Source: Gynuella sunshinyii YC6258
GTDB taxonomy: Bacteria; Pseudomonadota; Gammaproteobacteria; Pseudomonadales; Natronospirillaceae
Length of the DNA: 64,000 nt
Direction: 5' to 3'
NCBI RefSeq assembly: GCF_000940805.1
Contig: NZ_CP007142.1
Location: 1,712,593 to 1,776,592, forward strand
The notes beneath the pieces were generated by a model. That model was not told the origin of the DNA. It did no database searches and saw only the letters and a list, made by a program, of their open reading frames with translations. Both the position numbers and the translations under genes were made by a program. This document shows, in pieces, positions 26,753 through 36,251 of the stretch (positions are counted from its first letter, which is position 1; each line of letters begins with the position of its first letter).

Positions 26753-26770
26753 CATGAGTCTCATGTTTTT
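26752..26770 (+). terminator. Short hairpin with T-run directly after tssC
   Basis: ACATGAG and CTCATGT around a single T are followed by TTTTG. In RNA this gives a six-pair stem with a three-base loop, so it is weak. It starts on the last base of the tssC stop codon. Confidence 0.35.
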
Positions 26771-27015
26771 GATTCAGAGTAAGGTAGAATAAATTTAGTT
26801 ACCTGGTTGGCTGATTCGGAATCAGCCTCCAAACTCCAGGGAAACCATTCAAGAAAAAGGATAAGTATTTCAGGGATCGATCATTTTTCAAATTGTATCC
26901 CTTCTGAATTCTCCTTAAGTTGGCACAGTGTTTTTGTGTTGGGGAATTACTGTATTTATCAGTAACAACTTAAACCTATCTATTGTAGGAAATTTTTATT
27001 AAAAGGAGATTATTC
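26753..27015 (+). other. Leader region of hcp
   Basis: 263 bases between tssC and hcp that probably hold a separate hcp promoter. A near-perfect hairpin (GGCTGATTC, one base, GAATCAGCC) lies at 26809-26827. TGGCAC at 26921-26926 resembles a sigma-54 -24 element, but the matching -12 GC is missing. A strong ribosome site, AAAAGGAG, precedes the hcp ATG by 8 bases, as expected for an abundant protein. Confidence 0.45.
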
Positions 27016-27501
27016 ATGGCAATTCCTGCCTATATGTGGCTCAAAGACGATCAAGGCAACGACGTTCAAGGTTCCGTTAGTGTATCTGGACGCGAAGGCT
27101 CTATCGAAGTATTGGCTTTCCAGCATCAGCTCCGTATTCCTACGGATGGTGATACTGGTGAATTAACCGGTACTCGTAAACATGAGCCCTTTGTTATTAC
27201 AAAGGCCTATGACGCGGCTACACCGTATTTGTACAAAGCTTGTAGTAATGGTCAGACTCTTCAGAGCCTGATATTGAGCTGGTACAAAATCGATGAGACA
27301 GGAACTGAAGTTGAGTATTTCCGCCACACTTTGGAAGGCGTGAAAGTTACTTCAGTTAATCCTACTATGGCCAACGTCAAAGATCTTGATAAAGAGCGTT
27401 ATCCTCATCTGGAAGAGGTGGCTATTCGTTATCAGAAAGTCACCTGGACTTACCTTGATGGTAACATCGAATTCTCTGACTCATGGGTCGAAGGTCGTTA
27501 A
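27016..27501 (+). CDS. hcp: T6SS tube protein Hcp (TssD)
   Basis: Secreted tube-forming protein of 161 residues, single-domain, with no C-terminal effector extension. It begins MAIPAYMWLKDDQGNDVQG and contains the beta-barrel segments SIEVLAFQHQL, FVITKAYDAATPYLYKACSNG and KVTWTYLDGNIEFSDSW of the Hcp family. Hexameric rings stack into the tube that carries effectors out of the cell. It is flanked by a separate leader on the left and a strong hairpin 16 bases after its stop, so it can be expressed at higher levels than its neighbours. Confidence 0.96.
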   Translation: MAIPAYMWLKDDQGNDVQGSVSVSGREGSIEVLAFQHQLRIPTDGDTGELTGTRKHEPFVITKAYDAATPYLYKACSNGQTLQSLILSWYKIDETGTEVEYFRHTLEGVKVTSVNPTMANVKDLDKERYPHLEEVAIRYQKVTWTYLDGNIEFSDSWVEGR

Positions 27502-27516
27502 GTCACAGTTAAAATC

Positions 27517-27536
27517 GGGCATGCTTTTGCATGCCC
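27517..27536 (+). terminator. Hairpin after hcp, probable attenuator
   Basis: GGGCATGC-TTTT-GCATGCCC gives a perfect eight-pair stem 16 bases after the hcp stop. The bases that follow (TTCCTAATT) are only mildly T-rich, so it likely ends or slows part of the transcripts and stabilises hcp mRNA while some read on into tssE. Confidence 0.55.
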
Positions 27537-27569
27537 TTCCTAATTACTGATAAAGATTGACGGGTTGAT

Positions 27570-27986
27570 ATGTGGACAATTTACGAAGTGCTCAAGCAGA
27601 AACATCTGAATGGCCAAACGTTGTCAGCTTATCCGTCAGAAGATGATCATTTGCATAGTATTCATGATCATTTGATTAGGCTGCTAAATGCCAGACAAGG
27701 AGTTTTAGGTCATTTACCGGACTATGGAATGCCGGACTTGAACCGTCTTTATCAGGAGTTGCCTTATTCTGAGTCAGACATGGCAATTGCTATAAAAAAT
27801 ATTGTGGAGAAATATGAACCTCGTTTATCCAGAGTGCAGGTCACTCCACAATCACGAGATTATAATACCGCCGTTGTTACCATGAATATTACAGGATGGG
27901 TCGGTAGCGGCCGCCAGGTTTCGTTTCAGACGCATTTTAAAAGCAGTGGCATTGCTGAGATTTCAGGGTCATCTAGTCTCAAATAG
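27570..27986 (+). CDS. tssE: T6SS baseplate protein TssE (gp25-like)
   Basis: Protein of 138 residues with the gp25/lysozyme-like fold of phage baseplates. DHLHSIHDHLIRLLNARQGVLGHLPDYGMPDL and KNIVEKYEPRLSRVQV are classical TssE segments, including the EPRL motif needed for sheath assembly. It links the baseplate to the first sheath ring. It opens the hcp-distal part of the cluster with tssF and tssG. Confidence 0.94.
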   Translation: MWTIYEVLKQKHLNGQTLSAYPSEDDHLHSIHDHLIRLLNARQGVLGHLPDYGMPDLNRLYQELPYSESDMAIAIKNIVEKYEPRLSRVQVTPQSRDYNTAVVTMNITGWVGSGRQVSFQTHFKSSGIAEISGSSSLK

Positions 27987-28015
27987 CATGGTTTAATCAG
28001 GGAAAAGCGTGTCAG

Positions 28016-29728
28016 ATGAAAGAATATTTTGAAGCCGAAATGAGATTGCTCCAGGACGCTGCACAGGAATTCGCAGAAGCATATCCTGAACAGGCTGCCA
28101 TGTTGAATTTGAACGCTGTTAAGGATAGAGATCCTTATGTCGAACGTTTGCTTGAAGGGATGGCATTTCTAACTGCGAAAGTTCGGGAAAGGATAGATGA
28201 CGGTGTTCCTGAGCTGAGCGAAAATCTTCTTGATCAGATTAACCCATCGCTGTGCCGCCCTTATCCCTCATATACTCTGGTTCAGTTTTCTCCTTCTCGT
28301 CAACATAAAAAAACGATTGAAATAAGCAAAGGAACCAATTTAGCGGCTTCTGGTGTGGGGCCAGAAGAAGTTCGTTGCGAATATGTAACAACCTCGGTAC
28401 TTAAGGTTCAGCCACTTGTGATTACCCATGCTTCTGCAATGGACAAACTGGGTGGTGGTACCAGGGTGCAAATTGACATTCAAAAACTATCAAACTTTGA
28501 ATGGGAAGATCTTGAACTGACCGACCTGCTGCTTCATCTCCATTGCGATCATGCGTTGGCATATGCCTTATACGAGTGTTTGACAAATGTTAAGGGTGAG
28601 GCTTCTGTCTCCGTTGAAGGGGGTTCATTCGTAGGCAGGCTAACTGTAAGGCCTGCGTTATTACGACCCTATGACAGCTTGCTTCCTTCGGGAAGTAGGG
28701 GACATGTGGCATTTAATCTGTTACATGATTATTTTAATGCCCGTGATAAATTTTTATTTATAGATATAGATGGATTTCAGCCGGAAAGTTGGCCACAGTC
28801 TGCAAACTCAATAAAGCTGCTCATTGAGACGCCGACTGCTCTGCCTGCTGGACACAATATTGGCAAAGACACATTTCAATTAAATTGTATCCCCGCGGTT
28901 AATTTATTTGATGCGCAGACCGAACCCGTTGTTGTCAATGGTAAACTGCCAGATTATCCGTTACTGGTTGATCACAGTTATAGAAACTGTGCAAACGTTT
29001 ATAGCGTACAACATGTAGTTGGTAGAAATCCGCAGACTGGACACACTCGAGAATACCAGCCTCTGCAAAATCTGACGTATCGCCGTGCAAGTGATCCAAC
29101 CTATAGTACCTATAATCGTAACATGCCCAACGGTAAGAGAAGGTCCTTTATTTCCGTTTCAGGGCACACCGCCATTGCAACAGAAATTCTCTCTGTAGAT
29201 GTATTGGCATCAAATGAAGATTACCCCAGGCAGTATCTGGATATTGGCAAGCTTAAAGAGCTTGCAAGTGACATCGACCAGAATTTGGAAGTGCGTAATA
29301 TTACCCGACCCAGCAGGATGCTGAGGGCTCCAGATATACATGATTACCAATGGCAGCTTATTTCATTGATGTCTCTCACTCTCTCTTCTTTGGGTGAAGT
29401 CGATAAACTGAAGACCCTGTTAAGTTTATTCGACTGGAGTGATCAGGAAGAGAATAAAAACAGAATTCTCGCCATAGAAAAAGTTGATGTTCAATTAAAG
29501 CATAAGGTCACCAAAGGTATCCTGTGCCAGGGGTTGGAGATTAGTTTGGAGATCAATGAGTCCGGCTTCAGCTCCAGATCGGATATCTATTTGTTTGGTA
29601 CGGTGCTACATCAATTTTTCAGTGATTACGCAAATATCACGGAATATGTGGAAACACGCGTAACAGCACTGCCATCGTATAAGGAATGGACATGGAAACC
29701 GAATATCGGCAGAAGACTGATCATTTAG
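28016..29728 (+). CDS. tssF: T6SS baseplate protein TssF
   Basis: Baseplate wedge protein of 570 residues, within the normal TssF size range. The start MKEYFEAEMRLLQDAAQEFAEAYPEQA and DPYVERLLEGMAFLTAKV are hallmarks. VSGHTAIATEILSVDVLASNEDYPR-like sequence lies in the middle. TssF forms a heterotrimer with TssG at the centre of each wedge. The C-terminal coding end overlaps the start of tssG by about 37 bases, so the two are co-translated. Confidence 0.95.
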   Translation: MKEYFEAEMRLLQDAAQEFAEAYPEQAAMLNLNAVKDRDPYVERLLEGMAFLTAKVRERIDDGVPELSENLLDQINPSLCRPYPSYTLVQFSPSRQHKKTIEISKGTNLAASGVGPEEVRCEYVTTSVLKVQPLVITHASAMDKLGGGTRVQIDIQKLSNFEWEDLELTDLLLHLHCDHALAYALYECLTNVKGEASVSVEGGSFVGRLTVRPALLRPYDSLLPSGSRGHVAFNLLHDYFNARDKFLFIDIDGFQPESWPQSANSIKLLIETPTALPAGHNIGKDTFQLNCIPAVNLFDAQTEPVVVNGKLPDYPLLVDHSYRNCANVYSVQHVVGRNPQTGHTREYQPLQNLTYRRASDPTYSTYNRNMPNGKRRSFISVSGHTAIATEILSVDVLASNEDYPRQYLDIGKLKELASDIDQNLEVRNITRPSRMLRAPDIHDYQWQLISLMSLTLSSLGEVDKLKTLLSLFDWSDQEENKNRILAIEKVDVQLKHKVTKGILCQGLEISLEINESGFSSRSDIYLFGTVLHQFFSDYANITEYVETRVTALPSYKEWTWKPNIGRRLII

Positions 29729-30681
29729 AGAATGTCACGAAGCAGGCGACCAGTTATCACTTCCATCAATTGATAGAAACATTGCTGGATATCTGTGATG
29801 GGTCTGAAGCTCGGAATTGCCCTCCATGGTTAAAATTAAAACCTTCTGACTGGTTGTCTTTCCCTGCGTCAGATGTTCGAAAGGTTTCAGTATTACCATC
29901 AGAAAAAATTGAAGTTGAATCCACCTTCTTTGGATTTTATGGTGTAGACGCTCCATTACCTCAGTATTTTCTGCAGGATATTACTTATCAGGATGAAGAT
30001 GGAAAAAGGCTTCAAGCATTTCTCGATATTTTTAATCAACAAGCGTACTGGTTGTTACATCAGGGGTGGAGAAAGTTTCATCTGTTACAACACGCAGGGG
30101 AGAAGAACCTTTTTGTAAGGCTCGCAACTTCATTGACTGGTGTGTATTTCGAGCGCCATAAGCTGTCCGGATGGGCGTCGGGTGCTCTGGCCAATCGCTG
30201 TCGTAGTGCGTGTGGTATCGAGGCGGTATTAAGGGATACGTTGCAGCTTCCAGATTTGGTTGTGGATGATCAAATAGTTTCTAACATTGAAATAGAACAG
30301 ACACTGTCTCTGAATGGGCAGCAGGCATTAGGGGAAGAAACGGTTCTCGGTGATCACGTTGCGGTAATAGGGCGTGCCATACAAATTGAAACCGGAATGG
30401 TAACGAAAGAAAAGGCGTCACAACTCCGACCTGATGGTGAACTGGGGCAAAAGGCAAGAGAAGTGTTGGAATACTATTTGCCACAAGGTGTCACATACGA
30501 AATGGTTATTGTGCTGGCACCCAATCAGAACACCCCTTTTCGATTGGGTGAAGAAGAATTGTGCCTCGGGCAACCGATATTGCTGGGAGAAGATGGCGCG
30601 CATCCTTATCGGATGGTTTTTTCGGACCAGCACTATAAACATCCGGAATACCGGTATTCAGATCAACGATACGCGGCCTGA
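29692..30681 (+). CDS. tssG: T6SS baseplate protein TssG
   Basis: Baseplate wedge protein of 329 residues. ATG 29692 is preferred since AAGGA lies 7 bases before it; another ATG sits two codons upstream. Signature segments include YHFHQLIETLLDI near the N-terminus, ESTFFGFYGVDAPLPQYFLQDI, and RCRSACGIEAVLRDTL. It works with TssF and TssE in the baseplate. A 121-base gap separates it from tssH. Confidence 0.94.
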   Translation: METEYRQKTDHLENVTKQATSYHFHQLIETLLDICDGSEARNCPPWLKLKPSDWLSFPASDVRKVSVLPSEKIEVESTFFGFYGVDAPLPQYFLQDITYQDEDGKRLQAFLDIFNQQAYWLLHQGWRKFHLLQHAGEKNLFVRLATSLTGVYFERHKLSGWASGALANRCRSACGIEAVLRDTLQLPDLVVDDQIVSNIEIEQTLSLNGQQALGEETVLGDHVAVIGRAIQIETGMVTKEKASQLRPDGELGQKAREVLEYYLPQGVTYEMVIVLAPNQNTPFRLGEEELCLGQPILLGEDGAHPYRMVFSDQHYKHPEYRYSDQRYAA

Positions 30682-30802
30682 TTTGTTAATTCTTAAATGC
30701 TAACTCGTTTATTTTCAGCAAAAGGAATTAACAGGTATTTAATGACAAATACAGCTAAAAGGTGTGTATCACAAAATTTTATGATTAAGGGAGTGCTACA
30801 TT

Positions 30803-33535
30803 ATGGATAATCGTACATTGCGTGTACTAATTGACAAGTTAAATTCACACTGTGGGCTGGCTCTGGAGGCGGCGGCTGGTTTTGCTGCCAGTCGTGGGCA
30901 TAAAGAAATATTACCTGAACACCTGTTGCTGAAGCTTTTGGAAGAAGGCAGTCGTGGCCATATCGATAGTATCCTTGAATACTTTTCAGTGGATCAGGAT
31001 AGGCTCTGGAATAACCTGATTGAAAACATCAATCAGCAGCGAACCTTTCATGAAGGTAAGCCTGCGATTTCGGCGATACTGTATCAGCTACTGGAAAAAG
31101 CCTGCTTAGTCAACGCCCTGTACTATACTCGGGAAATCATCGATTCAGCCGGAATTCTGGAAGCAATTATTCAACTGGCAGCGACCTGGCCGAATTACAA
31201 TGCATTTGCGCCACTGGATAAAATTCAGTTGGATAGTCTGCATGAACAGTTCAGTCAGATCACCTATTCTTCTGAGGAGGGAGGGCCGGGATCTTCCAGA
31301 ACCACGTCACAATCCTCTTCTGTGCCTCAAAAGAATAAAGGAGAGCAGACGGCCCTTGATCAATTCACCACAGATCTGACTGAAAAAGCCAGAAGCGGTG
31401 GATTAGACCCTATTAACGGTCGTCATGATGAAATTCGAATGGCCATTGATATTCTGTGCCGCCGGCGCAAGAACAATCCGATTCTGGTTGGTGAACCAGG
31501 TGTGGGTAAGACCGCGGTTGTTGAAGGGCTCGCTTTGCGTATTGTGGAAGGTGATGTTCCTGAGTTCCTTAAGAACATTCGTATATGCGTTCTCGACCTG
31601 GGTCTATTGCAGGCAGGTGCTGGAGTAAAAGGTGAGTTTGAGCGTCGATTGAAGCAGGTGATTGAAGAGGTCACTCGTGCTGAGACGCCGGTGATGTTGT
31701 TCATCGATGAAGCCCACACATTGATCGGTGCAGGTGGTGAGGCTGGCATGAGTGATGCTGCCAACCTGTTGAAGCCTGCGTTGGCAAGAGGCGAGTTGAG
31801 AACGATAGCGGCGACGACCTGGAGTGAATATAAGCAATATTTTGAACGGGATCCGGCTTTGGCACGCCGTTTTCAAATGGTTAAGGTGGAAGAACCTACC
31901 ATTGAAGCCGCCATCCATATGTTGTCAGGTTTGAAGCAGGCTTATGAATCGCATCATCAGGTTCATATTACAGATAAAGCCATCGAGTCTGCCGTTAGAT
32001 TGTCCGACCGTTATATTAATGGTCGTTATTTGCCTGATAAAGCTATTGATTTGATCGATACAGCGGCCGCACGGGTAAAAATGGGCCAATCTTTACAGCC
32101 TCAATATCTGGAAGGGCTGAAATCCCGCATTGTTTATCTGGAGGACCGTCTGGGTCACCTGGAAAAAGAAGACAAACAGGGACTGGTGACAGATGTAGAT
32201 GTGATCCGCCAGTTAAAAGAAGAGTTAGCCAATACTCTGTCCGAAGCGACTACTGCCGAGCTTGAATGGCGTTCCCAGAATGATTTGGTCCGGCAGATTC
32301 AGTCGGATACACAGGCAATTGTTTCCGCAGCAGAACAGGATGTCTCGGAGTTGTTGCAGCAGGCCAAAACAAAACGTGCCGCGTTGTCTGAAATCCAGCA
32401 GGGACGTCCGTGGGTGCAGCCTGAAGTCAATGATATGGCGATTGCCGATGTTATTGCTGACTGGACAGGCATTCCCGTGGGTAGCATGGTTAAAGATGAA
32501 CTCCACAACCTGTTGGCGTTTGAGTCCGCTTTGAGCGGAGCAATTATCGGTCAGAGTGACGCTCTCAGAGTCATTGGTCAGAGCTTGCGGTCGAGCAAAG
32601 CGAATCTGAGAACAACAGATGGTCCGCAAGGGGTATTTTTACTGGCGGGTCCCAGTGGCGTTGGTAAAACAGAGACCGCACGGAAAATTGCGGAGCATCT
32701 GTTTGGAAGTGAGCGCTCTTTGACTGTTATTAACATGAGTGAATACCAGGAAGCACATACCGTTTCTCAGCTTAAAGGCTCACCGCCAGGATATGTAGGT
32801 TATGGTCAGGGAGGCATTCTGACGGAAGCTGTTCGGCAGAAACCTTATTCTGTTGTGCTCCTGGATGAAGTTGAAAAAGCGCATGTTGATGTCATGAATC
32901 TGTTTTATCAGGTGTTTGATCGCGGTTTTATGCGCGATGGCGAAGGTCGTGAGATAGATTTTAAAAATACGATTATTTTGATGACGTCAAACCTCGGCTC
33001 AAATCTGATTCAAGAACGATGTGTACCGGCACCGGTGCCGGAGCAGAATGAGGTTGTTGAAGAAGAGGCAGAGCAAGTCACTCTCCCCGAAACAGCTGAA
33101 TTTGTTCCACCTACAGCAGGGGAGCTGGTTTCGCTGATTCAACCTGTTGTGTCGGCACATTTTGCACCAGCATTAGCAGCCAGAATGCAGCTGGTTCCCT
33201 TTATGGCTCTGGATCAGGATGCACTGACGGGTATTATTCAATTGAAGCTGGATCAATTGGCACAGCGGTTACAGCAAGAGTATAAAATCGAGTTGCGATG
33301 TGACAATCGTGCTATGGAACAATTGTTGGACCTGTGTCGTGTCAGTGAGTCTGGTGCCCGCCTGGTTAATCGTATTATCGAACAGCAGCTTATGCCGGGC
33401 ATTGCCAATCAACTGTTGCATTACATTGCCGAGGGAGATCTACCAGATATTCTGTTGTTGGATGTTGATGACAATGAGCAGTTAAGCATCCTGTTTTTGG
33501 ATCGACAGCCCGAACCCGCAGTCACCAAGGCTTAA
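30803..33535 (+). CDS. tssH: T6SS AAA+ ATPase TssH (ClpV)
   Basis: Hexameric ATPase of 910 residues that disassembles the contracted TssB-TssC sheath. The Clp N domain covers about 1-150. The first AAA module has Walker A GEPGVGKT (from about residue 230) and Walker B MLFIDEAHTLIGAG; a coiled-coil middle domain follows. The second AAA module has GPSGVGKT (about 616-623) and VVLLDEVEKAHVDV. An acidic proline-containing insert (EVVEEEAEQVTLPETAEFVPP) follows LTSNLGSNLI-like sequence in the second module and looks longer than in most ClpV proteins. It is the last gene of the cluster and is followed by a 36-bp palindrome. Confidence 0.95.
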   Translation: MDNRTLRVLIDKLNSHCGLALEAAAGFAASRGHKEILPEHLLLKLLEEGSRGHIDSILEYFSVDQDRLWNNLIENINQQRTFHEGKPAISAILYQLLEKACLVNALYYTREIIDSAGILEAIIQLAATWPNYNAFAPLDKIQLDSLHEQFSQITYSSEEGGPGSSRTTSQSSSVPQKNKGEQTALDQFTTDLTEKARSGGLDPINGRHDEIRMAIDILCRRRKNNPILVGEPGVGKTAVVEGLALRIVEGDVPEFLKNIRICVLDLGLLQAGAGVKGEFERRLKQVIEEVTRAETPVMLFIDEAHTLIGAGGEAGMSDAANLLKPALARGELRTIAATTWSEYKQYFERDPALARRFQMVKVEEPTIEAAIHMLSGLKQAYESHHQVHITDKAIESAVRLSDRYINGRYLPDKAIDLIDTAAARVKMGQSLQPQYLEGLKSRIVYLEDRLGHLEKEDKQGLVTDVDVIRQLKEELANTLSEATTAELEWRSQNDLVRQIQSDTQAIVSAAEQDVSELLQQAKTKRAALSEIQQGRPWVQPEVNDMAIADVIADWTGIPVGSMVKDELHNLLAFESALSGAIIGQSDALRVIGQSLRSSKANLRTTDGPQGVFLLAGPSGVGKTETARKIAEHLFGSERSLTVINMSEYQEAHTVSQLKGSPPGYVGYGQGGILTEAVRQKPYSVVLLDEVEKAHVDVMNLFYQVFDRGFMRDGEGREIDFKNTIILMTSNLGSNLIQERCVPAPVPEQNEVVEEEAEQVTLPETAEFVPPTAGELVSLIQPVVSAHFAPALAARMQLVPFMALDQDALTGIIQLKLDQLAQRLQQEYKIELRCDNRAMEQLLDLCRVSESGARLVNRIIEQQLMPGIANQLLHYIAEGDLPDILLLDVDDNEQLSILFLDRQPEPAVTKA

Positions 33536-33551
33536 CTCAACGCAGTCATCA

Positions 33552-33587
33552 AAGGCACGACCAGGCTCTAGAGCCTGGTCGTGCCTT
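33552..33587 (+). terminator. 36-bp perfect palindrome after tssH
   Basis: Arms AAGGCACGACCAGGCTCT and its exact reverse complement meet without a spacer, 17 bases after the tssH stop. In RNA this is a very stable stem. It lies between convergent units (tssH on plus, the SPOR-like gene on minus) and probably ends transcription from the T6SS side, though only ATTT follows. Confidence 0.65.
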
Positions 33588-33775
33588 ATTTGTGCTGAAG
33601 CGTGTAAATGGTTTACACCGAGTGACTTGCTTGGGTGTGTTTGTTCTGTCGTTCGTGTAGTTGATGCGTCAGCATTTGTGAGTGTCTTCTTTCCTTTTAT
33701 CCAGAGCCTGATCAGGCCTTTCTTGCTCCCGCTTTTGACGCTGTGTATATCACCCCGTTTGGTGCAGCTGATCTA

Positions 33776-34264
33776 TTATTGCGGAAACAACAGGATATTC
33801 AGAGGGACACTCAAACCCAGTACCTGAGGCAGTCTCTGTTGTTGGAATTGTGCCAGGCTCAAAGTCGGAAAGGGCCCCGCAATCAACAGATAGCGTTCAA
33901 TATTGAGCTTATCTCTGACCTGTATTTCCTTAAAATCATAATTGTTGGCAGTCAGTAGCAGCGCTTCGGCGTCTGTTTCTTTTTGTGTGGCATACAAGCC
34001 TATCTGAATACCATAGTTTTGGTTTTCGGAACTGCCGGCAGCAGGAATCAGGCTGCTGTAGGTGATAATGGTGGAGCCGTCTTGATGGGGACTGTCGGTT
34101 TGTTTTGTATCATTCCCGCTAAACCAGCTGGCAATACTTTTACCTGTTTCCCGAACTGGACCGGCGATATTGTCAGGTGCCATCGTCCCGGCGACAAAGA
34201 GACTGGCACCAAACAAGACAATAAGTATGACCAAACCCAGCTTAGCAAACATATTCTGAGTCAT
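33776..34264 (-). CDS. Membrane-anchored SPOR-like protein
   Basis: Protein of 162 residues with one N-terminal membrane helix (about 7-27), then a polar linker and a C-terminal domain (about 82-160) that looks SPOR-like: NYGIQIGLYATQKETDAEALLLTANNY, then ERYLLIAGPFPTLSLAQFQQQRL. SPOR domains bind denuded peptidoglycan and often locate proteins to the division site. ATG 34264 is used; a second in-frame ATG at 34252 has AGGA upstream and may be the true start. It is convergent with the T6SS cluster and divergent from the serine dehydratase gene, so it appears to be a single-gene unit. The domain call is by eye. Confidence 0.65.
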   Translation of the reverse strand: MTQNMFAKLGLVILIVLFGASLFVAGTMAPDNIAGPVRETGKSIASWFSGNDTKQTDSPHQDGSTIITYSSLIPAAGSSENQNYGIQIGLYATQKETDAEALLLTANNYDFKEIQVRDKLNIERYLLIAGPFPTLSLAQFQQQRLPQVLGLSVPLNILLFPQ

Positions 34265-34454
34265 CCTGCAGAGTAGTCTGGCAATCTGCCATAACCCAGC
34301 AGTGGTGGCAATATAGCCTTGTCATAAAATGGATGTAGACATGGGATCTTGATCCGCTTGTATTGTACCCATTGATACTTGATCTGACAGATTGCATACC
34401 GATATGACATTCCGTCATGATATCTCTTTATTCGATCATTTAAGGCATTGAGAA

Positions 34455-35837
34455 ATGGCAATCAGTTTATTTGACATGTTTAAGATTGGTATTGGGCCTT
34501 CCAGCTCTCATACCGTAGGGCCTATGAAAGCGGCTCAGATGTTTGTCAGTGCCTTGGTGGATACTGGGCTCCTGTCGCAGGCAGCCCGAATTAAAGTGGA
34601 GTTGTATGGCTCTCTTGGTGCCACTGGCAAGGGGCATGGTTCCGGACCAGCCATATTACTCGGGCTGGAGGGACATTTGCCGGATACGGTCGACCCGGAC
34701 ATTATCGAGCCTCGTAGCCATGAAATCCTGAATAGTGGCAGGATTTTGCTGATGGGCGAGCATGAGTTACCTTTTATTGAAGCTGATGATCTGGTTTATC
34801 ATCGACAGACGTCACTGCCCTACCATGCCAACGGTATGACTTTTACGGTTTGGAATACTAGTGGTCATCAACTGGTACATAAGGTTTATTATTCTGTGGG
34901 CGGCGGATTTGTTGTTGATGAAGAAGCTGCTGGTGCTGATCGAATTGTTGAGGATTCCACATCGTTGCCATATTCGTTTTCCTCTGCCAAAGAGTTGCTG
35001 GAAATCTGTGAACAGACGGGGCTGACCATCGCGGAAATTATGATGGCTAATGAGCAGGTCTGGCGTACTGAAGCAGAAGTTCGGCAGGGAATTTTGCATA
35101 TATGGCAGGTCATGCGGGATTGTGTCGATCGCGGTATTCGCCAGGAAGGTATTTTGCCGGGCGGACTTAAAGTGAAGCGACGTGCCCCCTCATTGCATCG
35201 TGAACTGAAAAACCGTACCCGCATGGATATGATCACTCCGTCGCTGGGAGCAATGGATTGGGTAAATCTCTATGCTCTGGCTGTCAATGAAGAAAATGCT
35301 GCGGGAGGACGGGTAGTGACAGCTCCCACCAACGGTGCGGCAGGAATTATTCCCGCAGTACTGCACTACTATTATAACTTTTGTCCTAATTCGGACGAGG
35401 ACGGTATTGTTCAGTTCCTGTTGAGTGCAGCGGCTATTGGTATTTTATTTAAGGAAAATGCTTCGATTTCGGGTGCAGAAGTGGGGTGTCAGGGAGAGGT
35501 TGGGTCTGCCTGCGCTATGGCCGCTGCAGGATTGGCAGAAGCGACCGGGGGCAGTCCTCGTCAGGTTGAGAATGCTGCTGAGATCGGTATGGAACATAAT
35601 CTGGGGCTGACTTGTGATCCAATAGGCGGGCTAGTACAGGTCCCGTGTATAGAGCGAAATGCCATGGCTTCTTTGAAGGCCATTAATGCAGCCGCGCTCG
35701 CACTTCGAGGTAATGGAGAGCACTTTGTTTCCCTTGATAAAGTAATCAAAACCATGCGTGATACCGGTCGGGATATGCTGGATAAATATAAAGAAACTTC
35801 ACGTGGTGGTTTGGCCGTGAATGTCATCGAGTGCTGA
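34455..35837 (+). CDS. sdaA: L-serine ammonia-lyase (L-serine dehydratase)
   Basis: Cytosolic iron-sulfur enzyme of 460 residues that converts L-serine to pyruvate and ammonia. It is the single-chain form with beta domain (about 3-160, [25 protein letters not shown] in outline) and alpha domain. The cluster-binding cysteines are visible in [16 protein letters not shown] and in [14 protein letters not shown]. It resembles SdaA/SdaB of E. coli in length and sequence. The gene is alone on its transcript as far as can be seen. With sarcosine oxidase nearby it could help use glycine/serine from sarcosine, but the genes are separated by unrelated ones. Confidence 0.94.
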   Translation: MAISLFDMFKIGIGPSSSHTVGPMKAAQMFVSALVDTGLLSQAARIKVELYGSLGATGKGHGSGPAILLGLEGHLPDTVDPDIIEPRSHEILNSGRILLMGEHELPFIEADDLVYHRQTSLPYHANGMTFTVWNTSGHQLVHKVYYSVGGGFVVDEEAAGADRIVEDSTSLPYSFSSAKELLEICEQTGLTIAEIMMANEQVWRTEAEVRQGILHIWQVMRDCVDRGIRQEGILPGGLKVKRRAPSLHRELKNRTRMDMITPSLGAMDWVNLYALAVNEENAAGGRVVTAPTNGAAGIIPAVLHYYYNFCPNSDEDGIVQFLLSAAAIGILFKENASISGAEVGCQGEVGSACAMAAAGLAEATGGSPRQVENAAEIGMEHNLGLTCDPIGGLVQVPCIERNAMASLKAINAAALALRGNGEHFVSLDKVIKTMRDTGRDMLDKYKETSRGGLAVNVIEC

Positions 35838-36248
35838 AGATGTCTTTCTGTTTTGGCTGAATTCAAGAGCAGTTTTTAAACTATCCAGCTTTATGAATGT
35901 GATCTGACTGAACGGTCAGAAGATGTGATTTTCCGGGAAGAGCATGTGTCGAAAAAATGAGAAATGAGTCATGTTCTGAGTACGTTTGCTGAACCGAAAA
36001 TAATACTTTGACCTTTTTTTGGGTTGTTTTACCGGCTAAATTTATATTTTTTTATCACATTTTGTAAAACCTGCTACTTTGATAGTTATGACTCAAAAAA
36101 ACTCATCGATTTTTAGATGTCTGTAGCAGAATGAAATGAGAAAGGTGAGTCGGTAAACATAAACTTTGAATTTGTTAATATCTTAAGTTAATCTGAAGAT
36201 GGTAACAATTTTGTTACATTTAAGATTAAGCAATATTCATAAGGAGTA
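35838..36248. other. AT-rich gap upstream of the DUF3015 gene
   Basis: About 410 bases without a supportable gene, likely holding the DUF3015 promoter. An imperfect inverted repeat GTAACAAT/TTTGTTAC (36202-36217) sits 34 bases before the start. It is flanked by TTAATC (36188-36193) and GATTAA, which would extend a longer hairpin. No terminator is clear after sdaA. Confidence 0.4.
36202..36217. repeat. Inverted repeat in the DUF3015 promoter region
   Basis: GTAACAAT followed by TTTGTTAC, seven of eight positions symmetric, close to the ribosome site AAGGAG. It may be an operator or a leader hairpin. Confidence 0.35.
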
Positions 36249-36251
36249 ATG

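Noticed and set aside
26921-26936. Sigma-54 promoter before hcp
   Set aside because: TGGCAC is present but the -12 GC at the required spacing is absent.
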